A stretch of DNA of 34,735 nt, taken from NCBI GenBank assembly GCA_946186925.1, contig CAMHPA010000025.1:1-34735 (forward strand), in the 5' to 3' direction. Below, in pieces: positions 1 to 7,530 of the stretch. The stretch's first letter is position 1, and each line of letters opens with the position of its first letter. The DNA is from an uncultured Bacteroidota bacterium. Its GTDB lineage: Bacteria; Bacteroidota; Bacteroidia; Bacteroidales; SZUA-534. The notes under the pieces were generated by a model that had not been told where the DNA came from, ran no database searches, and worked only from the letters and a program-made list of their open reading frames with translations. The translations under genes and the position numbers were made by a program.

Positions 1-332
1 GATGACAAGTTCAAAGACAACAAAGTGCGCGAAGAAAATAAAGATTTCTTGATGAAAGATTTCGACATCTTTTTCGGATTCGCAGGCCAAACAGATAATT
101 ACATTTTTGCCAATAATGGAAGGGGACATATCTCAAGAGAGGAATTTGAAAAAAAAGGAGGAATCCAATGGATTGAGACCACCGATTTCACGATAGCCAG
201 ACACAAGAATCAAGAGACAAATTGAGTTTTATAAGCAATGTTTCTTATAACGAGAAGTCTAAAAATATGTTTGTTAATGCGATGGACACGAACGGGAAAT
301 ATTGCTTATACAAATGCAAATTCAAGAAATGA
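1..332 (+). pseudogene. 3' end of an unknown gene, apparently frameshifted
   Basis: An open frame enters from the left edge and runs to a TGA at 223-225, so only the C-terminal part of a gene is seen. A second frame one base back continues directly from about 210 to a TGA at 330-332 and encodes a plausible continuation (NVSYNEKSKNMFVNAMDTNG). Adding one A to the short A-run at 219-221 would join the frames as ...NQETKLSFISNV.... This suggests a one-base deletion in a homopolymer, or a sequencing error. The sequence is AT-rich, polar and lysine-rich, with no family I recognise. A terminator hairpin follows at 357. If there is no lesion, the gene simply ends at 225 and the second frame is chance. 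Confidence 0.45.
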
Positions 333-356
333 AAAAGTATAATTATTGTGTTTAAT

Positions 357-396
357 AACGGCAACAGTCTGTGTTTAAGACTGTTGCTGTTTTTAC
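357..396 (+). terminator. Rho-independent terminator, copy 1
   Basis: A 14-bp stem (357-370 with 378-391, one G-T pair) closes a 7-nt loop (gtgttta) and is followed by a T-run on the plus strand. It suits the end of the gene entering from the left. A diverged copy with the same loop lies at 532-567. Confidence 0.75.
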
Positions 397-397
397 C

Positions 398-477
398 TTA
401 CACTTTTCCAATAAAAAATCCATAACTATTTACACTTTTCCAATGGTTTTTGGCGTATTTTCTTACACTTTTCCAAT
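398..477. repeat. Three direct repeats of 15 bp (ttacacttttccaat)
   Basis: Identical 15-bp units lie at 398-412, 430-444 and 463-477, a period of 32-33 bp (about three helical turns). The spacers differ from one another. The array sits between two related hairpins (357-396 and 532-567) in the 343-bp gene-free gap before aat. The regular spacing on one helix face could suit a DNA-binding protein. The units could also be the remnant of a mobile repeat. No function can be read from the sequence. Confidence 0.7.
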
Positions 478-531
478 TTGGCAAACTAACGACATCGAAC
501 GTCATCAGTTGTCCCTGTTTCTGTCAGTACA

Positions 532-567
532 GACAACAGTCTGTGTTTAAGGTTGTTGCCGTTTTTT
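532..567 (+). terminator. Terminator-like hairpin, copy 2 (diverged)
   Basis: The arms 532-542 and 550-560 pair with one mismatch and two wobbles around the same gtgttta loop as the hairpin at 357, and six T follow at 562-567. The T-run faces right, into the 3' end of aat on the opposite strand, so it is not an obvious terminator for aat. It looks like a duplicate of the first hairpin whose right arm has drifted. Confidence 0.5.
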
Positions 568-568
568 A

Positions 569-1219
569 TCAAGCATCCGCTTTCAGCATTGCCATATATT
601 CATCATAACTGATTGTTTCGCCGCCCATCGATTTCAGATGTTCTGTTTCGAATTGACAATCAATGAATAAGCCTTTCGATTCGGCCATTGTTTTGGCAAG
701 AAAGATGAGCGCCATTTTCGATGCGTTCGGTTCAAGAGAGAACATACTTTCGCCAAAGAAACAATGCCCGATGGTGACGCCGTAGAGTCCGCCCACAAGT
801 CGGTCATTGTGCCAGACTTCAACACTTGCTGCAAAGCCGATGTCGTGCAGATGCCTGTAAGCCGCAATCATATCGGGGCCGAGCCAGGCGCCATCTTGTT
901 CGGAGCGGCCGTCGGCGGTTGAGCAGTTTTGAATCACTGCGGCAAAATCTTTGTTTATGGTGCAAGTGAAAATATTCTTGTTCAGTACGTTACGCATTGA
1001 GTGCGATATTCTGACCTTCTCGGGAAAAATCACAAACCGCGTCATCGGGCAGAACCACATAATGGTCTCGTTGCGGAAACTGTACCACGGAAAAATGCCG
1101 TTCGAGTAGGCCAACAGCAGCCGCTCGGCCGACAGGTCGCCGCCAACGGCAAAAAGTCCGTCGGGCTCGCCCAAATGCGGGTCGGGGAAGGCAATGCGGT
1201 TGTCGAGTTTGAAAATCAT
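569..1219 (-). CDS. aat: Leucyl/phenylalanyl-tRNA--protein transferase
   Basis: Transfers Leu or Phe from aminoacyl-tRNA to the N-terminus of proteins with basic N-terminal residues, marking them for ClpAP degradation (N-end rule). It acts in the cytoplasm. The 216 residues show the family signatures in order: FPDP near residue 11, a GLFAVGGDLS block, the LLLAYSNGIFPWY motif around 34-46, WFCP (a variant of the usual WWSP), the GLYGVTIGHCFFGESMF block around 144-160, and IDCQFETEHLKSMG near the end. Length is normal for the short Bacteroidetes form. ATG start, TGA stop. It diverges from the glycosylase-like gene, the two starts being about 70 bp apart. No convincing terminator lies on its own strand. 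Confidence 0.95.
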   Translation of the reverse strand: MIFKLDNRIAFPDPHLGEPDGLFAVGGDLSAERLLLAYSNGIFPWYSFRNETIMWFCPMTRFVIFPEKVRISHSMRNVLNKNIFTCTINKDFAAVIQNCSTADGRSEQDGAWLGPDMIAAYRHLHDIGFAASVEVWHNDRLVGGLYGVTIGHCFFGESMFSLEPNASKMALIFLAKTMAESKGLFIDCQFETEHLKSMGGETISYDEYMAMLKADA

Positions 1220-1288
1220 AGAGCGAAATTAAGAAACCGCAGCAATCGCACGCAAGCCAAAAAGAATTATTTTTCGGCAAAAAAACTA

Positions 1289-1864
1289 ATGAGCGATATT
1301 GAGCGCCATCCGTTGAAACCTTTTTTGCCGCCGTCGGCTAAAGTGCTGATGTTGGGCAGTTTTCCGCCGCCGCGGGCGCGTTGGTCGATGGATTTTTTCT
1401 ACCCGAATTTCCAAAACGATATGTGGCGTGTGTTGGGGCTTATTTTTTATGCCGACAAGAACCGATTTGTGATTGCCGACGAACGACGCTTTGATTATGA
1501 AGCAGTTGTGCGGTTCTGCACCGAAAAGGGAATTGCCATTTTCGACACAGCATCGGCTGTCAGGCGGCTGAAGGACAACGCATCGGACAAATTTCTTGAA
1601 ATTGTTGAGCCGACCGATTTGGCGGCATTGTTGAGCCAAATTCCTGATTGCCACACCATTGTAACCACAGGCGAGAAGGCCACCGATGCCATTGTCAACC
1701 GTTACGGATGCCCGAAACCCAAAGTGGGCTCGTTCAGCGCGCTAACCATTGGCGGACGCGGCTATCGGTTTTTCAGAATGCCTTCAACTTCAAGGGCTTA
1801 CCCGTTGGCGCTTGAGAAGAAAGCCGACGCCTATCGGGCGATGTTTGAGTTGGTGGGGATGTGA
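1289..1864 (+). CDS. Uracil-DNA glycosylase superfamily protein
   Basis: Probably excises a damaged or deaminated base from DNA (base excision repair). The 191-residue product has the superfamily's N-terminal motif (VLMLGSFPPP, residues 15-24), then a tract containing FYPNFQNDMWRVLG that resembles the substrate pocket region of small hypoxanthine/uracil glycosylases. A central IVTTGEKATDAIV segment and a C-terminal MPSTSRAYP loop take the place of the usual catalytic-loop motif. The open frame extends upstream to a GTG at 1001, but that part is the antisense of aat. ATG 1289 leaves a normal domain start and a short divergent promoter region. The precise base specificity cannot be read. Confidence 0.75.
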   Translation: MSDIERHPLKPFLPPSAKVLMLGSFPPPRARWSMDFFYPNFQNDMWRVLGLIFYADKNRFVIADERRFDYEAVVRFCTEKGIAIFDTASAVRRLKDNASDKFLEIVEPTDLAALLSQIPDCHTIVTTGEKATDAIVNRYGCPKPKVGSFSALTIGGRGYRFFRMPSTSRAYPLALEKKADAYRAMFELVGM

Positions 1865-1869
1865 AATTT

Positions 1870-1942
1870 AGGATTTAGAAATTAGGATTTAGGATTTAGA
1901 AATTAGGATTTTTGAATTACGAATTATGAATTACGAATTACG
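1870..1942. repeat. Short tandem repeats after the glycosylase gene
   Basis: A 21-bp unit (aggatttagaaattaggatt + t) occurs twice without change at 1870-1890 and 1891-1911. Four 7-bp units of the gaattac type follow at 1914-1941. This is slippage-prone, AT-rich filler, similar in style to the gagttag tracts after other genes here (7330-7378 and 23796-23817). Confidence 0.8.
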
Positions 1943-2039
1943 ATTCAACGATTCACCAAATCTTGTCCGCTGTCAGAAATCCAACATTAAATCATCAAAC
2001 TTTAATTCAAGATTTTTTCGGCAAAAAAATTTGTCTGCT

Positions 2040-2047
2040 TATATTTG
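2040..2047 (+). promoter_or_regulatory. Putative -7 box (TATATTTG) of the Na/Pi transporter gene
   Basis: Exact match to the Bacteroidetes -7 consensus TAnnTTTG, about 70 bp before the start codon. A T-rich stretch about 20 nt upstream (2013-2018) is only a weak -33 box. Confidence 0.45.
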
Positions 2048-2119
2048 CCAACGGTAACTAATGGCGTCAACCGATGCGCGACGGCGAGTTTGTTGACTGT
2101 CAATCAATGATTTAAAAGG

Positions 2120-3829
2120 ATGATTCTTACCATTTTCAAACTTCTCGGCTGCCTTGCCTTGCTGATGTTCGGTATGAAGACGATGAGCGAAGGCTTGCAG
2201 AAACTCACTGGCGGCCACCTGCGCAACGTGCTTGGCACAATGACAAAAAACCGTTTCACGGCCCTGCTCACAGGTACATTCATCACGGCCGCCGTGCAGT
2301 CGTCAACAGCGACTACCGTGCTCACCGTAAGTTTTGTAAACGCTGGCTTGCTCACTCTGACGCAGGCCATCGCTGTTATTATGGGTGCCAACATCGGAAC
2401 CACCGTCACGGGCTGGCTGATGGCCATTTTCGGTTTTCAGTTCGATATGACGAGCGTGGTTTACCCACTCTTCGCTTTGGGCATTGTGCTGTCGTTTATG
2501 AAGAGCAACGGAACAAAATCGTTTGGTGAGTTTGTCTTTGGATTTGCATTTATGTTCTTGGGACTCACCACTTTGCGCGCCAATGCAGTTGAAATGGACC
2601 TGTCGCACAACCAAACGGTTATCAATTTCTTCGCTTCGTGCGGACACTGGGGCTTCTGGACCACACTGCTGTTCCTGCTTCTGGGCGGATTCCTGACAAT
2701 GTGCGTGCAGTCGTCGGCGGCAATTATGGCCATCACCCTTATACTTTGCTCAAGCGGCGTTCTGCCTATCTATCAAGGTATTGCGCTTGTAATGGGTGAG
2801 AACATCGGCACAACCGTAACGTCGAACATTGCCGCTCTGAACGCAAGCACACAAGCGCGAAGGGCAGCCCTTGCACACTTGATTTTCAATCTTTTCGGTG
2901 TTTGCTGGATTCTGATAATCTTCCATCCGTTTGTGAATATGGTCTGCCACGTTGTGGGCTTCGACCCCGATTTTGTGCCGCAGACACCCGACGAAATCGC
3001 GCAAGCGTCAGTTCGCGTAACCTACGCTCTGACGGGCTTCCACACGGCTTTCAACCTTTGCAATGTGATGCTGCTCATTTGGTTCATCAAACCGCTTGAA
3101 AGGTTTATCGGCCGCGTCATCAAAAACAAGGAAGAAGACGACGACATCCGTCTGCGCTTTATCAGCGGCGGTATGATGTCGACTTCGGAACTCTCGATTC
3201 TGGAAGCGCGCAAGGAAATCAATCTGTTTGCCGAACGGTCGCTGAAAATGTTCGGTTTTGTGAAAACGCTGCTGCACATCGACGATGTGAACGAATTCTC
3301 GAAACTCTACTCGCGGATTGAGAAGTACGAAGGCATCAGCGACAATATGGAAATCGAGATTGCCAACTACCTGAACAACGTGGCTGAAGGCCGATTGAGC
3401 CCCGAAGGCAAATCGACAGTCAGGTCGATGCTGCGCGAGATTTCGGAAATTGAGAGCATCTGCGACAGCAACTACAATATGAGCCGCGTCATCAAGCACA
3501 AGTTCGATTCGAAGGAAGATTTCACACCCGAGCAGTATGCTCACATTGAGCATATGTTTGAACTAGTGGAAAGCGCTCTGACTCAAATGATTAAGCTGAT
3601 TGAAGATACCGAAGGCACTGTGCTCGCCGTTCAGTCGCTCAACATCGAGAACGAGATTAACACCTTCCGTTCGCGCCTGAAAGAGAACAACATATTCGAC
3701 ATCAACGACAAGAAGTACGATTATCAGATGGGCGTCCACTATATGGACATCATCTGCGACTGCGAGAAGTTGGGCGACTATGTGATTAACGTTGTTGAGG
3801 CACACGCTCAAGTCAGACTGACGGTGTAG
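2120..3829 (+). CDS. Na/Pi cotransporter family protein with PhoU-like C-terminal domain
   Basis: Inner-membrane sodium-dependent phosphate transporter of the NptA/YjbB type. Residues 1 to about 330 are strongly hydrophobic and hold the two inverted Na/Pi repeats, each with its signature: QSSTATT at residues 60-66 and a QSSAAIM segment near 195. GANIGTTVTGW and GENIGTTVTSN follow each one, as the family requires. Residues from about 345 to 560 are charged and helical, matching a PhoU-like regulatory domain. 569 residues is the usual size for this fusion. ATG start preceded by aaaagg. No pho or pst genes are adjacent, so the direction of transport (uptake or export) is not settled. Confidence 0.92.
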   Translation: MILTIFKLLGCLALLMFGMKTMSEGLQKLTGGHLRNVLGTMTKNRFTALLTGTFITAAVQSSTATTVLTVSFVNAGLLTLTQAIAVIMGANIGTTVTGWLMAIFGFQFDMTSVVYPLFALGIVLSFMKSNGTKSFGEFVFGFAFMFLGLTTLRANAVEMDLSHNQTVINFFASCGHWGFWTTLLFLLLGGFLTMCVQSSAAIMAITLILCSSGVLPIYQGIALVMGENIGTTVTSNIAALNASTQARRAALAHLIFNLFGVCWILIIFHPFVNMVCHVVGFDPDFVPQTPDEIAQASVRVTYALTGFHTAFNLCNVMLLIWFIKPLERFIGRVIKNKEEDDDIRLRFISGGMMSTSELSILEARKEINLFAERSLKMFGFVKTLLHIDDVNEFSKLYSRIEKYEGISDNMEIEIANYLNNVAEGRLSPEGKSTVRSMLREISEIESICDSNYNMSRVIKHKFDSKEDFTPEQYAHIEHMFELVESALTQMIKLIEDTEGTVLAVQSLNIENEINTFRSRLKENNIFDINDKKYDYQMGVHYMDIICDCEKLGDYVINVVEAHAQVRLTV

Positions 3830-3835
3830 TCAATC

Positions 3836-3900
3836 ATTGAAAGATTGAAGTGCGATAGCTATCGGGATGAAGGATCGAAGGATCGAATGCAAATAGGCAA
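3836..3900. repeat. Intergenic palindrome and short repeats
   Basis: A perfect 12-bp palindrome, cgatagctatcg (3853-3864), is followed by gaaggatc repeated in tandem (about 3869-3884), between the convergent Na/Pi and lipoprotein genes. There is no T-run, so it is not a standard terminator. A related ggaaggattgaaggatt tract follows the gldB-like gene near 32962. Confidence 0.6.
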
Positions 3901-4629
3901 TCATTCTTCGATTCTAACAAATTGCATATTTTTCACATCCTGTGTTATTAATCTATCTATAAAATTGTAGATAGTCAATTCATTGTCGTTGGAAATAGTG
4001 TATGCACATTTTATCTCTTTCCCATCTTTTCCAAAAACAATTGTATCTGAAATTGCCGAATAACACCAACCATCAAAAACGATGTGTTTTTTTACCAATG
4101 CATCTTTGGTAAAAACTATAGTGTCCATAATTCCATCGAACATTTCGGGATTTTTTTCTATCCACGTTCCAACCAACTTATTATCCAAGACCAAATATCC
4201 TTCAATAAATTCTTTAGAACAATTGGACGCTATCAATAAAAAAGTGTCTGTTTGGAATTTTCCCCGTGGATAGTAGCAATCAATAAAATTGTTGATAATA
4301 AGCGTGTTATCGCATATTGATATTTTATATTCAAAAGGTTTGATAAAATAAATTTTCTCTGCACCTTCCCAATCTAAAAGCAATAAATTATTTTTTAAAG
4401 AGTATGAATAAATGCCCCAATAGGGGTGTCCGCATAAATCCATTTGTTGCCCGCTATAATCTCTTGGCCCTCTTAACAATAGGTCTTCTGTAAATCGTAA
4501 TGTATCAGTTCCTGTTTTAGCATCAATCCATATAGTGTTTTGGAGTTTTTGATTATCAATTGTGTCGTCATCATTTTTAGAACAGCAAAAAAGCACGAGA
4601 CACAGTGGTATTAGAATTATCTTGTTCAT
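3901..4629 (-). CDS. Lipoprotein with two internal repeats, function unknown
   Basis: The 242-residue product begins with a lipoprotein signal peptide (MNKIILIPLCLVLFCCS, probable lipidated Cys16), so it should be anchored in the outer membrane or face the periplasm. The mature part appears to be two copies of a beta-rich module of about 100 residues. Copy 1 starts near NTIWIDAKTGTDTLRF and ends with NTLIINNFID. Copy 2 starts near GTWIEKNPEMFDGIMDTIVF and ends with NELTIYNFID. The TIW/GTW start and alternating strands resemble lipocalin-like lipoproteins of Bacteroidetes, but I cannot assign a named family. The gene is clearly AT-richer than its neighbours. It faces the Na/Pi gene tail to tail. 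Confidence 0.8.
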   Translation of the reverse strand: MNKIILIPLCLVLFCCSKNDDDTIDNQKLQNTIWIDAKTGTDTLRFTEDLLLRGPRDYSGQQMDLCGHPYWGIYSYSLKNNLLLLDWEGAEKIYFIKPFEYKISICDNTLIINNFIDCYYPRGKFQTDTFLLIASNCSKEFIEGYLVLDNKLVGTWIEKNPEMFDGIMDTIVFTKDALVKKHIVFDGWCYSAISDTIVFGKDGKEIKCAYTISNDNELTIYNFIDRLITQDVKNMQFVRIEE

Positions 4630-4705
4630 ATAAAATGTGTTAAATGACTTGCAAATATGGAATAAATGATTTGCAAATGCAAATTACCGACAGTTGTCCG
4701 TAGTC

Positions 4706-5296
4706 CTATCTGCCTTTCTGCTTTTTCCATTCGCTGGCCACAAGGCAAAGTTCGTCGTAAAACGCTTCGCCGTATTTGCGTATCAGCGGCTCTTTCAGGA
4801 ATCTATAGACAGGAACGCCCAAACGCTCGCCTTTTTCGGTGGCTTCGAAGCAGAGCGGAATGCGCTCGTAGTTTAGCGCGTCATAGTCGCCGCAGCGCTT
4901 GATGCGGATGGGATAGAGATGGCACGAAATGGGCTTTTGAAAATCGACTTCGCCATCGCGCCAAGCCATCTCGATGGCGCATTTCACAATTTTTCCGTCA
5001 TTTACGGCGTAGGCGCACGGCCCGTTGTCGACGAGCGTTGTCACCTTGTCTCCATCGCGGTCGATAATCCATTTGCCCTGCGCTTCAACGGCCGCCACGC
5101 CTTCAGGCGTCAGCCGCGGACGGATGGTCTCAAAAATGCGGTCGAGAATCTGCGTCTCGTCATCGGTGAGCGGCGCGCCCGATGAACCTTGCACACAGCA
5201 GTTTCCCTTGCACACGGTCAGGTTGCAGAAGAATTTCTCTTCAATCACATCAAGACTGACTAGTTTTCCGTCGATTTCGAACATAAGCGATGCCAA
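4706..5296 (-). CDS. DUF3109 family protein (Cys-rich)
   Basis: Cytoplasmic 196-residue protein matching the DUF3109 family. A cluster of cysteines near the N-terminus (FFCNLTVCKGNCCVQG, Cys24, 29, 33 and 34) is followed later by NGPCAYA, VKCAIE, ISCHLYPIR and IPLCFEA. The spacing suggests a metal or Fe-S site like that of YkgJ-type proteins. No signal peptide. The start could be Met1 or Met5. It lies just downstream of tRNA-Lys on the same strand, separated by the tRNA's terminator. The biochemical role of the family is not known to me. Confidence 0.88.
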   Translation of the reverse strand: MASLMFEIDGKLVSLDVIEEKFFCNLTVCKGNCCVQGSSGAPLTDDETQILDRIFETIRPRLTPEGVAAVEAQGKWIIDRDGDKVTTLVDNGPCAYAVNDGKIVKCAIEMAWRDGEVDFQKPISCHLYPIRIKRCGDYDALNYERIPLCFEATEKGERLGVPVYRFLKEPLIRKYGEAFYDELCLVASEWKKQKGR

Positions 5297-5304
5297 TAGT
5301 CAAT

Positions 5305-5338
5305 AAAAAAATCCCCAAGCCAATCGGTTTGAGGATTT
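5305..5338 (-). terminator. Terminator of tRNA-Lys
   Basis: On the minus strand the arms 5326-5338 and 5309-5321 pair over 13 positions with one mismatch and a 4-nt loop, followed by a run of seven T. It ends the tRNA transcript just before the DUF3109 start. Confidence 0.8.
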
Positions 5339-5351
5339 CATTGTTTTGCTT

Positions 5352-5427
5352 TGGTGAACCAGCTGGGGCTCGAACCCAGGACCCCATCCTTAAAAGGGAT
5401 GTGCTCTACCTACTGAGCTACTGATTC
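5352..5427 (-). tRNA. tRNA-Lys (anticodon TTT)
   Basis: On the minus strand the 7-bp acceptor stem GAATCAG/CTGGTTC closes a full cloverleaf. The D arm contains AGCTCAGTAGGTAGAGC, the anticodon loop is CTTTTAA (TTT, lysine), and the T arm is GGGTTCGAGCCCC-like. The mature tRNA covers 5355-5427. The next bases, 5354-5352, spell CCA, so the 3' CCA appears to be genome-encoded. Confidence 0.95.
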
Positions 5428-5562
5428 AAGAGCTTTCCTGAAAAAGCGGTGCAAAGGTACAACCAATATTGACTTTCGCAAATGCAAAATGATTTTTTCA
5501 GCAAAAAAAATTCTATTGCTGTGTAGAACGTGCTTCTCCGCTTTATAAAACAATATTAAACC

Positions 5563-5570
5563 TATATTTG
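5563..5570 (+). promoter_or_regulatory. Putative -7 box (TATATTTG) of rsgA
   Basis: Exact TAnnTTTG match 20 bp before the GTG start. No clear TTTG is seen 19-21 nt upstream. The short leader fits the chosen start. Confidence 0.5.
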
Positions 5571-5590
5571 CCCATCAAACAAACATAATT

Positions 5591-6529
5591 GTGGAAAAAG
5601 GAGTTGTAACAAAATCGACAGGTAGTTGGTATCTGGTCAGGAAGGCTGACGGGAGCGTGGTGGAGTGCCGCATACGCGGGAAGTTCCGCACCAAGGGGCT
5701 GCGCACAACCAATCCTGTGGCGGTGGGCGACGTGGTGGAGTTTGATGTTGACGCCGAAACGGGTAAGGGTTTGATACACAGCATCGACGACCGCCGAAAC
5801 TATATCATCCGCAAGTCGATAAACCTGTCGAAGGAGGCGCAGATAATGGCTGCCAACATCGACCAAGCCATTCTGGTGGTGACGCTCGTGAGTCCGCGCA
5901 CGTTCACGCAGTTCATCGACCGCTTTCTAGCGTCGGCGGAGGCTTACAATATTCCTTCGGTTTTGGTTTTCAATAAGATAGATTTATACAACGAGCAACA
6001 GACCACCGAAATGGAAGAACTGATTGCCGTTTACGAAAAGATTGGTTATGAGTGCGTTAAGGCTTCGACGGTGCAAAACATCGGCATCGACCGCATTGAA
6101 GAACTCACGCGCGGCAAACTATCGCTGCTGGCGGGCCATTCGGGTGTTGGCAAATCGACTATCGCCAACCGCTTGAATCCCCACCTTGAACTGCGCACGT
6201 CGGCCATTTCCGACTCGCACGACAGCGGAACGCACACCACTACCTATCCCGAAATGCACCCGCTGCTCAATGGCGGCTATATTATTGATTCACCTGGAAT
6301 TAAGGGCTTTGGCACCATCGAAATGAAGGACGAAATGGCGCACTATTTCCCCGAAATGTTCGCCGAGTCGGCCAACTGCCAATTCTACAACTGCACGCAT
6401 ACTCACGAGCCGAAATGTGCTGTGAAACAGGCTGTTGCCGAAGGTCGCATCGCGCAAAGCCGCTACAACAGTTATTTAAGCCTACTGAACGATGAGGACG
6501 AGGATAAATATCGGCAAGGTGTTGATTAG
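5591..6529 (+). CDS. rsgA: Ribosome small-subunit-dependent GTPase A
   Basis: Circularly permuted GTPase that checks and matures the 30S ribosomal subunit. Residues 1-70 form the OB fold (GSWYLVR, VAVGDVVEFD). The GTPase motifs follow in permuted order: G4 NKID at 128-131, G1 GHSGVGKST at 182-190 and G3 DSPG at 233-236. The C-terminal zinc site is complete: Cys263, Cys268, His270 and Cys276. 312 residues is typical. The start is GTG, chosen because it lies 20 bp after the -7 box and begins the OB fold. The last 38 bp overlap the start of the cyclophilin gene in another frame, so the two are probably translated from one mRNA. Confidence 0.95.
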   Translation: MEKGVVTKSTGSWYLVRKADGSVVECRIRGKFRTKGLRTTNPVAVGDVVEFDVDAETGKGLIHSIDDRRNYIIRKSINLSKEAQIMAANIDQAILVVTLVSPRTFTQFIDRFLASAEAYNIPSVLVFNKIDLYNEQQTTEMEELIAVYEKIGYECVKASTVQNIGIDRIEELTRGKLSLLAGHSGVGKSTIANRLNPHLELRTSAISDSHDSGTHTTTYPEMHPLLNGGYIIDSPGIKGFGTIEMKDEMAHYFPEMFAESANCQFYNCTHTHEPKCAVKQAVAEGRIAQSRYNSYLSLLNDEDEDKYRQGVD

Positions 6530-7322
6530 CACGGTGTTGGCCGCGGTGCTATGCGCTTGCGGAAGTCAGCCATCGCCGAAAGGCCAACCACAGCAGCAAG
6601 CGGAAACGGCATCGGCGCAGACCGAAAAAACGAAACCGAAGACGGCATCGCCGAAAGGCACCAAAAAGGCAGCCAAGCCCAAAAAAGTCCGCCTGACGGA
6701 GGACAACGTGGTTGAGGAACTCACCAAATACGGCCGCGAGAATCCCGAACGGATGGTGAAAATCGTCACGTCGAAGGGCACAATGGTGGTGGAGTTGTAC
6801 GAGAACACGCCGCTTCACCGCGCCAATTTCATCCACCTTATCAAGGAACACTACTACGACGGCACGGAGTTTTACCGCGTCATCAATAATTTTATGATTC
6901 AGGGCGGCGACACCGACGGCTACGAGCGGCGCGCGGTGAAGGAGAAAATCGGCAAATACACGCTGCCTGCGGAGTTCCGCGAGGGCAACATCCACAAGCG
7001 CGGCGCCCTGTCGATGGTGCGCGAGTATGAGAACAACCCCGAGAAACGCTCGTCGCCGTTTGAGTTTTTCATTGTTCAGGGCACCACCTACACCGACGGC
7101 GAACTGAACGGCACCGAGTTCAACTACAACGTGAAAATCGGCCCCGAAGCCCGCGCCGTATACAAATCGGTGGGCGGTTGCGCCTACCTTGACGGGCAGC
7201 ACACGGTGTTTGGCGAAGTGGTTGAGGGATTGGAAGTTATCGACAAGATTGCCGCCGTAAAAACCGACAATGGCGACTGGCCGATTGAGGCTGTGACCAT
7301 CAAAATGGAGATAGTGAGGTGA
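6492..7322 (+). CDS. Cyclophilin-type peptidyl-prolyl isomerase lipoprotein
   Basis: Catalyses cis/trans isomerisation of prolyl bonds in envelope proteins. A signal peptide with a lipobox (VLAAVLCAC, probable lipidated Cys23) is followed by a Lys/Pro/Ala-rich linker (about 25-70). The cyclophilin domain runs from about 86 to 276. Its core motifs are visible: GTMVVELYENTPLHRANFIHL, YYDGTEFYRVINNFMIQGGD, RGALSMVR, FFIVQG and HTVFGEVVEGLEVIDKIA. The active-site Arg of the FYRVI motif is present. ATG 6492 lies inside the end of rsgA (38-bp overlap). The linker probably holds the domain away from the membrane. Confidence 0.93.
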   Translation: MRTRINIGKVLISTVLAAVLCACGSQPSPKGQPQQQAETASAQTEKTKPKTASPKGTKKAAKPKKVRLTEDNVVEELTKYGRENPERMVKIVTSKGTMVVELYENTPLHRANFIHLIKEHYYDGTEFYRVINNFMIQGGDTDGYERRAVKEKIGKYTLPAEFREGNIHKRGALSMVREYENNPEKRSSPFEFFIVQGTTYTDGELNGTEFNYNVKIGPEARAVYKSVGGCAYLDGQHTVFGEVVEGLEVIDKIAAVKTDNGDWPIEAVTIKMEIVR

Positions 7323-7446
7323 CAGGGAGGAGTTAAGAGTTAGAATTAGAGAGTTATGAGTTTGAAGTTAGAAGTTAGGCTTTCCCCAATAAAAATGTGA
7401 TAATTGGTTGTAATTTGTTAAAAATAAACGCGTTGTGATAAGGTGG

Positions 7447-7454
7447 TATTTTTG
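7447..7454 (+). promoter_or_regulatory. Putative -7 box (TATTTTTG) of the LRR gene
   Basis: Matches TAnnTTTG 77 bp before the start codon of the LRR protein. The preceding bases after the cyclophilin gene are gagttag-type low-complexity repeats. No -33 match is seen. Confidence 0.35.
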
Positions 7455-7530
7455 AAGCATTGAAGGAAGCCGCATCCACAATAGACCGAGCAGAATTATT
7501 TGTATTTTTACAAACAAAAATCAAGATGTT

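Noticed and set aside
398-477. CRISPR-like array of three repeats
   Set aside because: Units are only 15 bp, spacers are 17-18 bp, there are just three copies, and no cas genes are near.
1001-1288. Longer GTG-started form of the glycosylase
   Set aside because: The extra 96 codons are antisense to aat and show no domain. ATG 1289 begins the known fold.
6549-7202. 217-codon minus-strand frame inside the cyclophilin gene
   Set aside because: Shadow of a GC-rich coding strand, with no recognisable domain; the plus-strand gene is certain.
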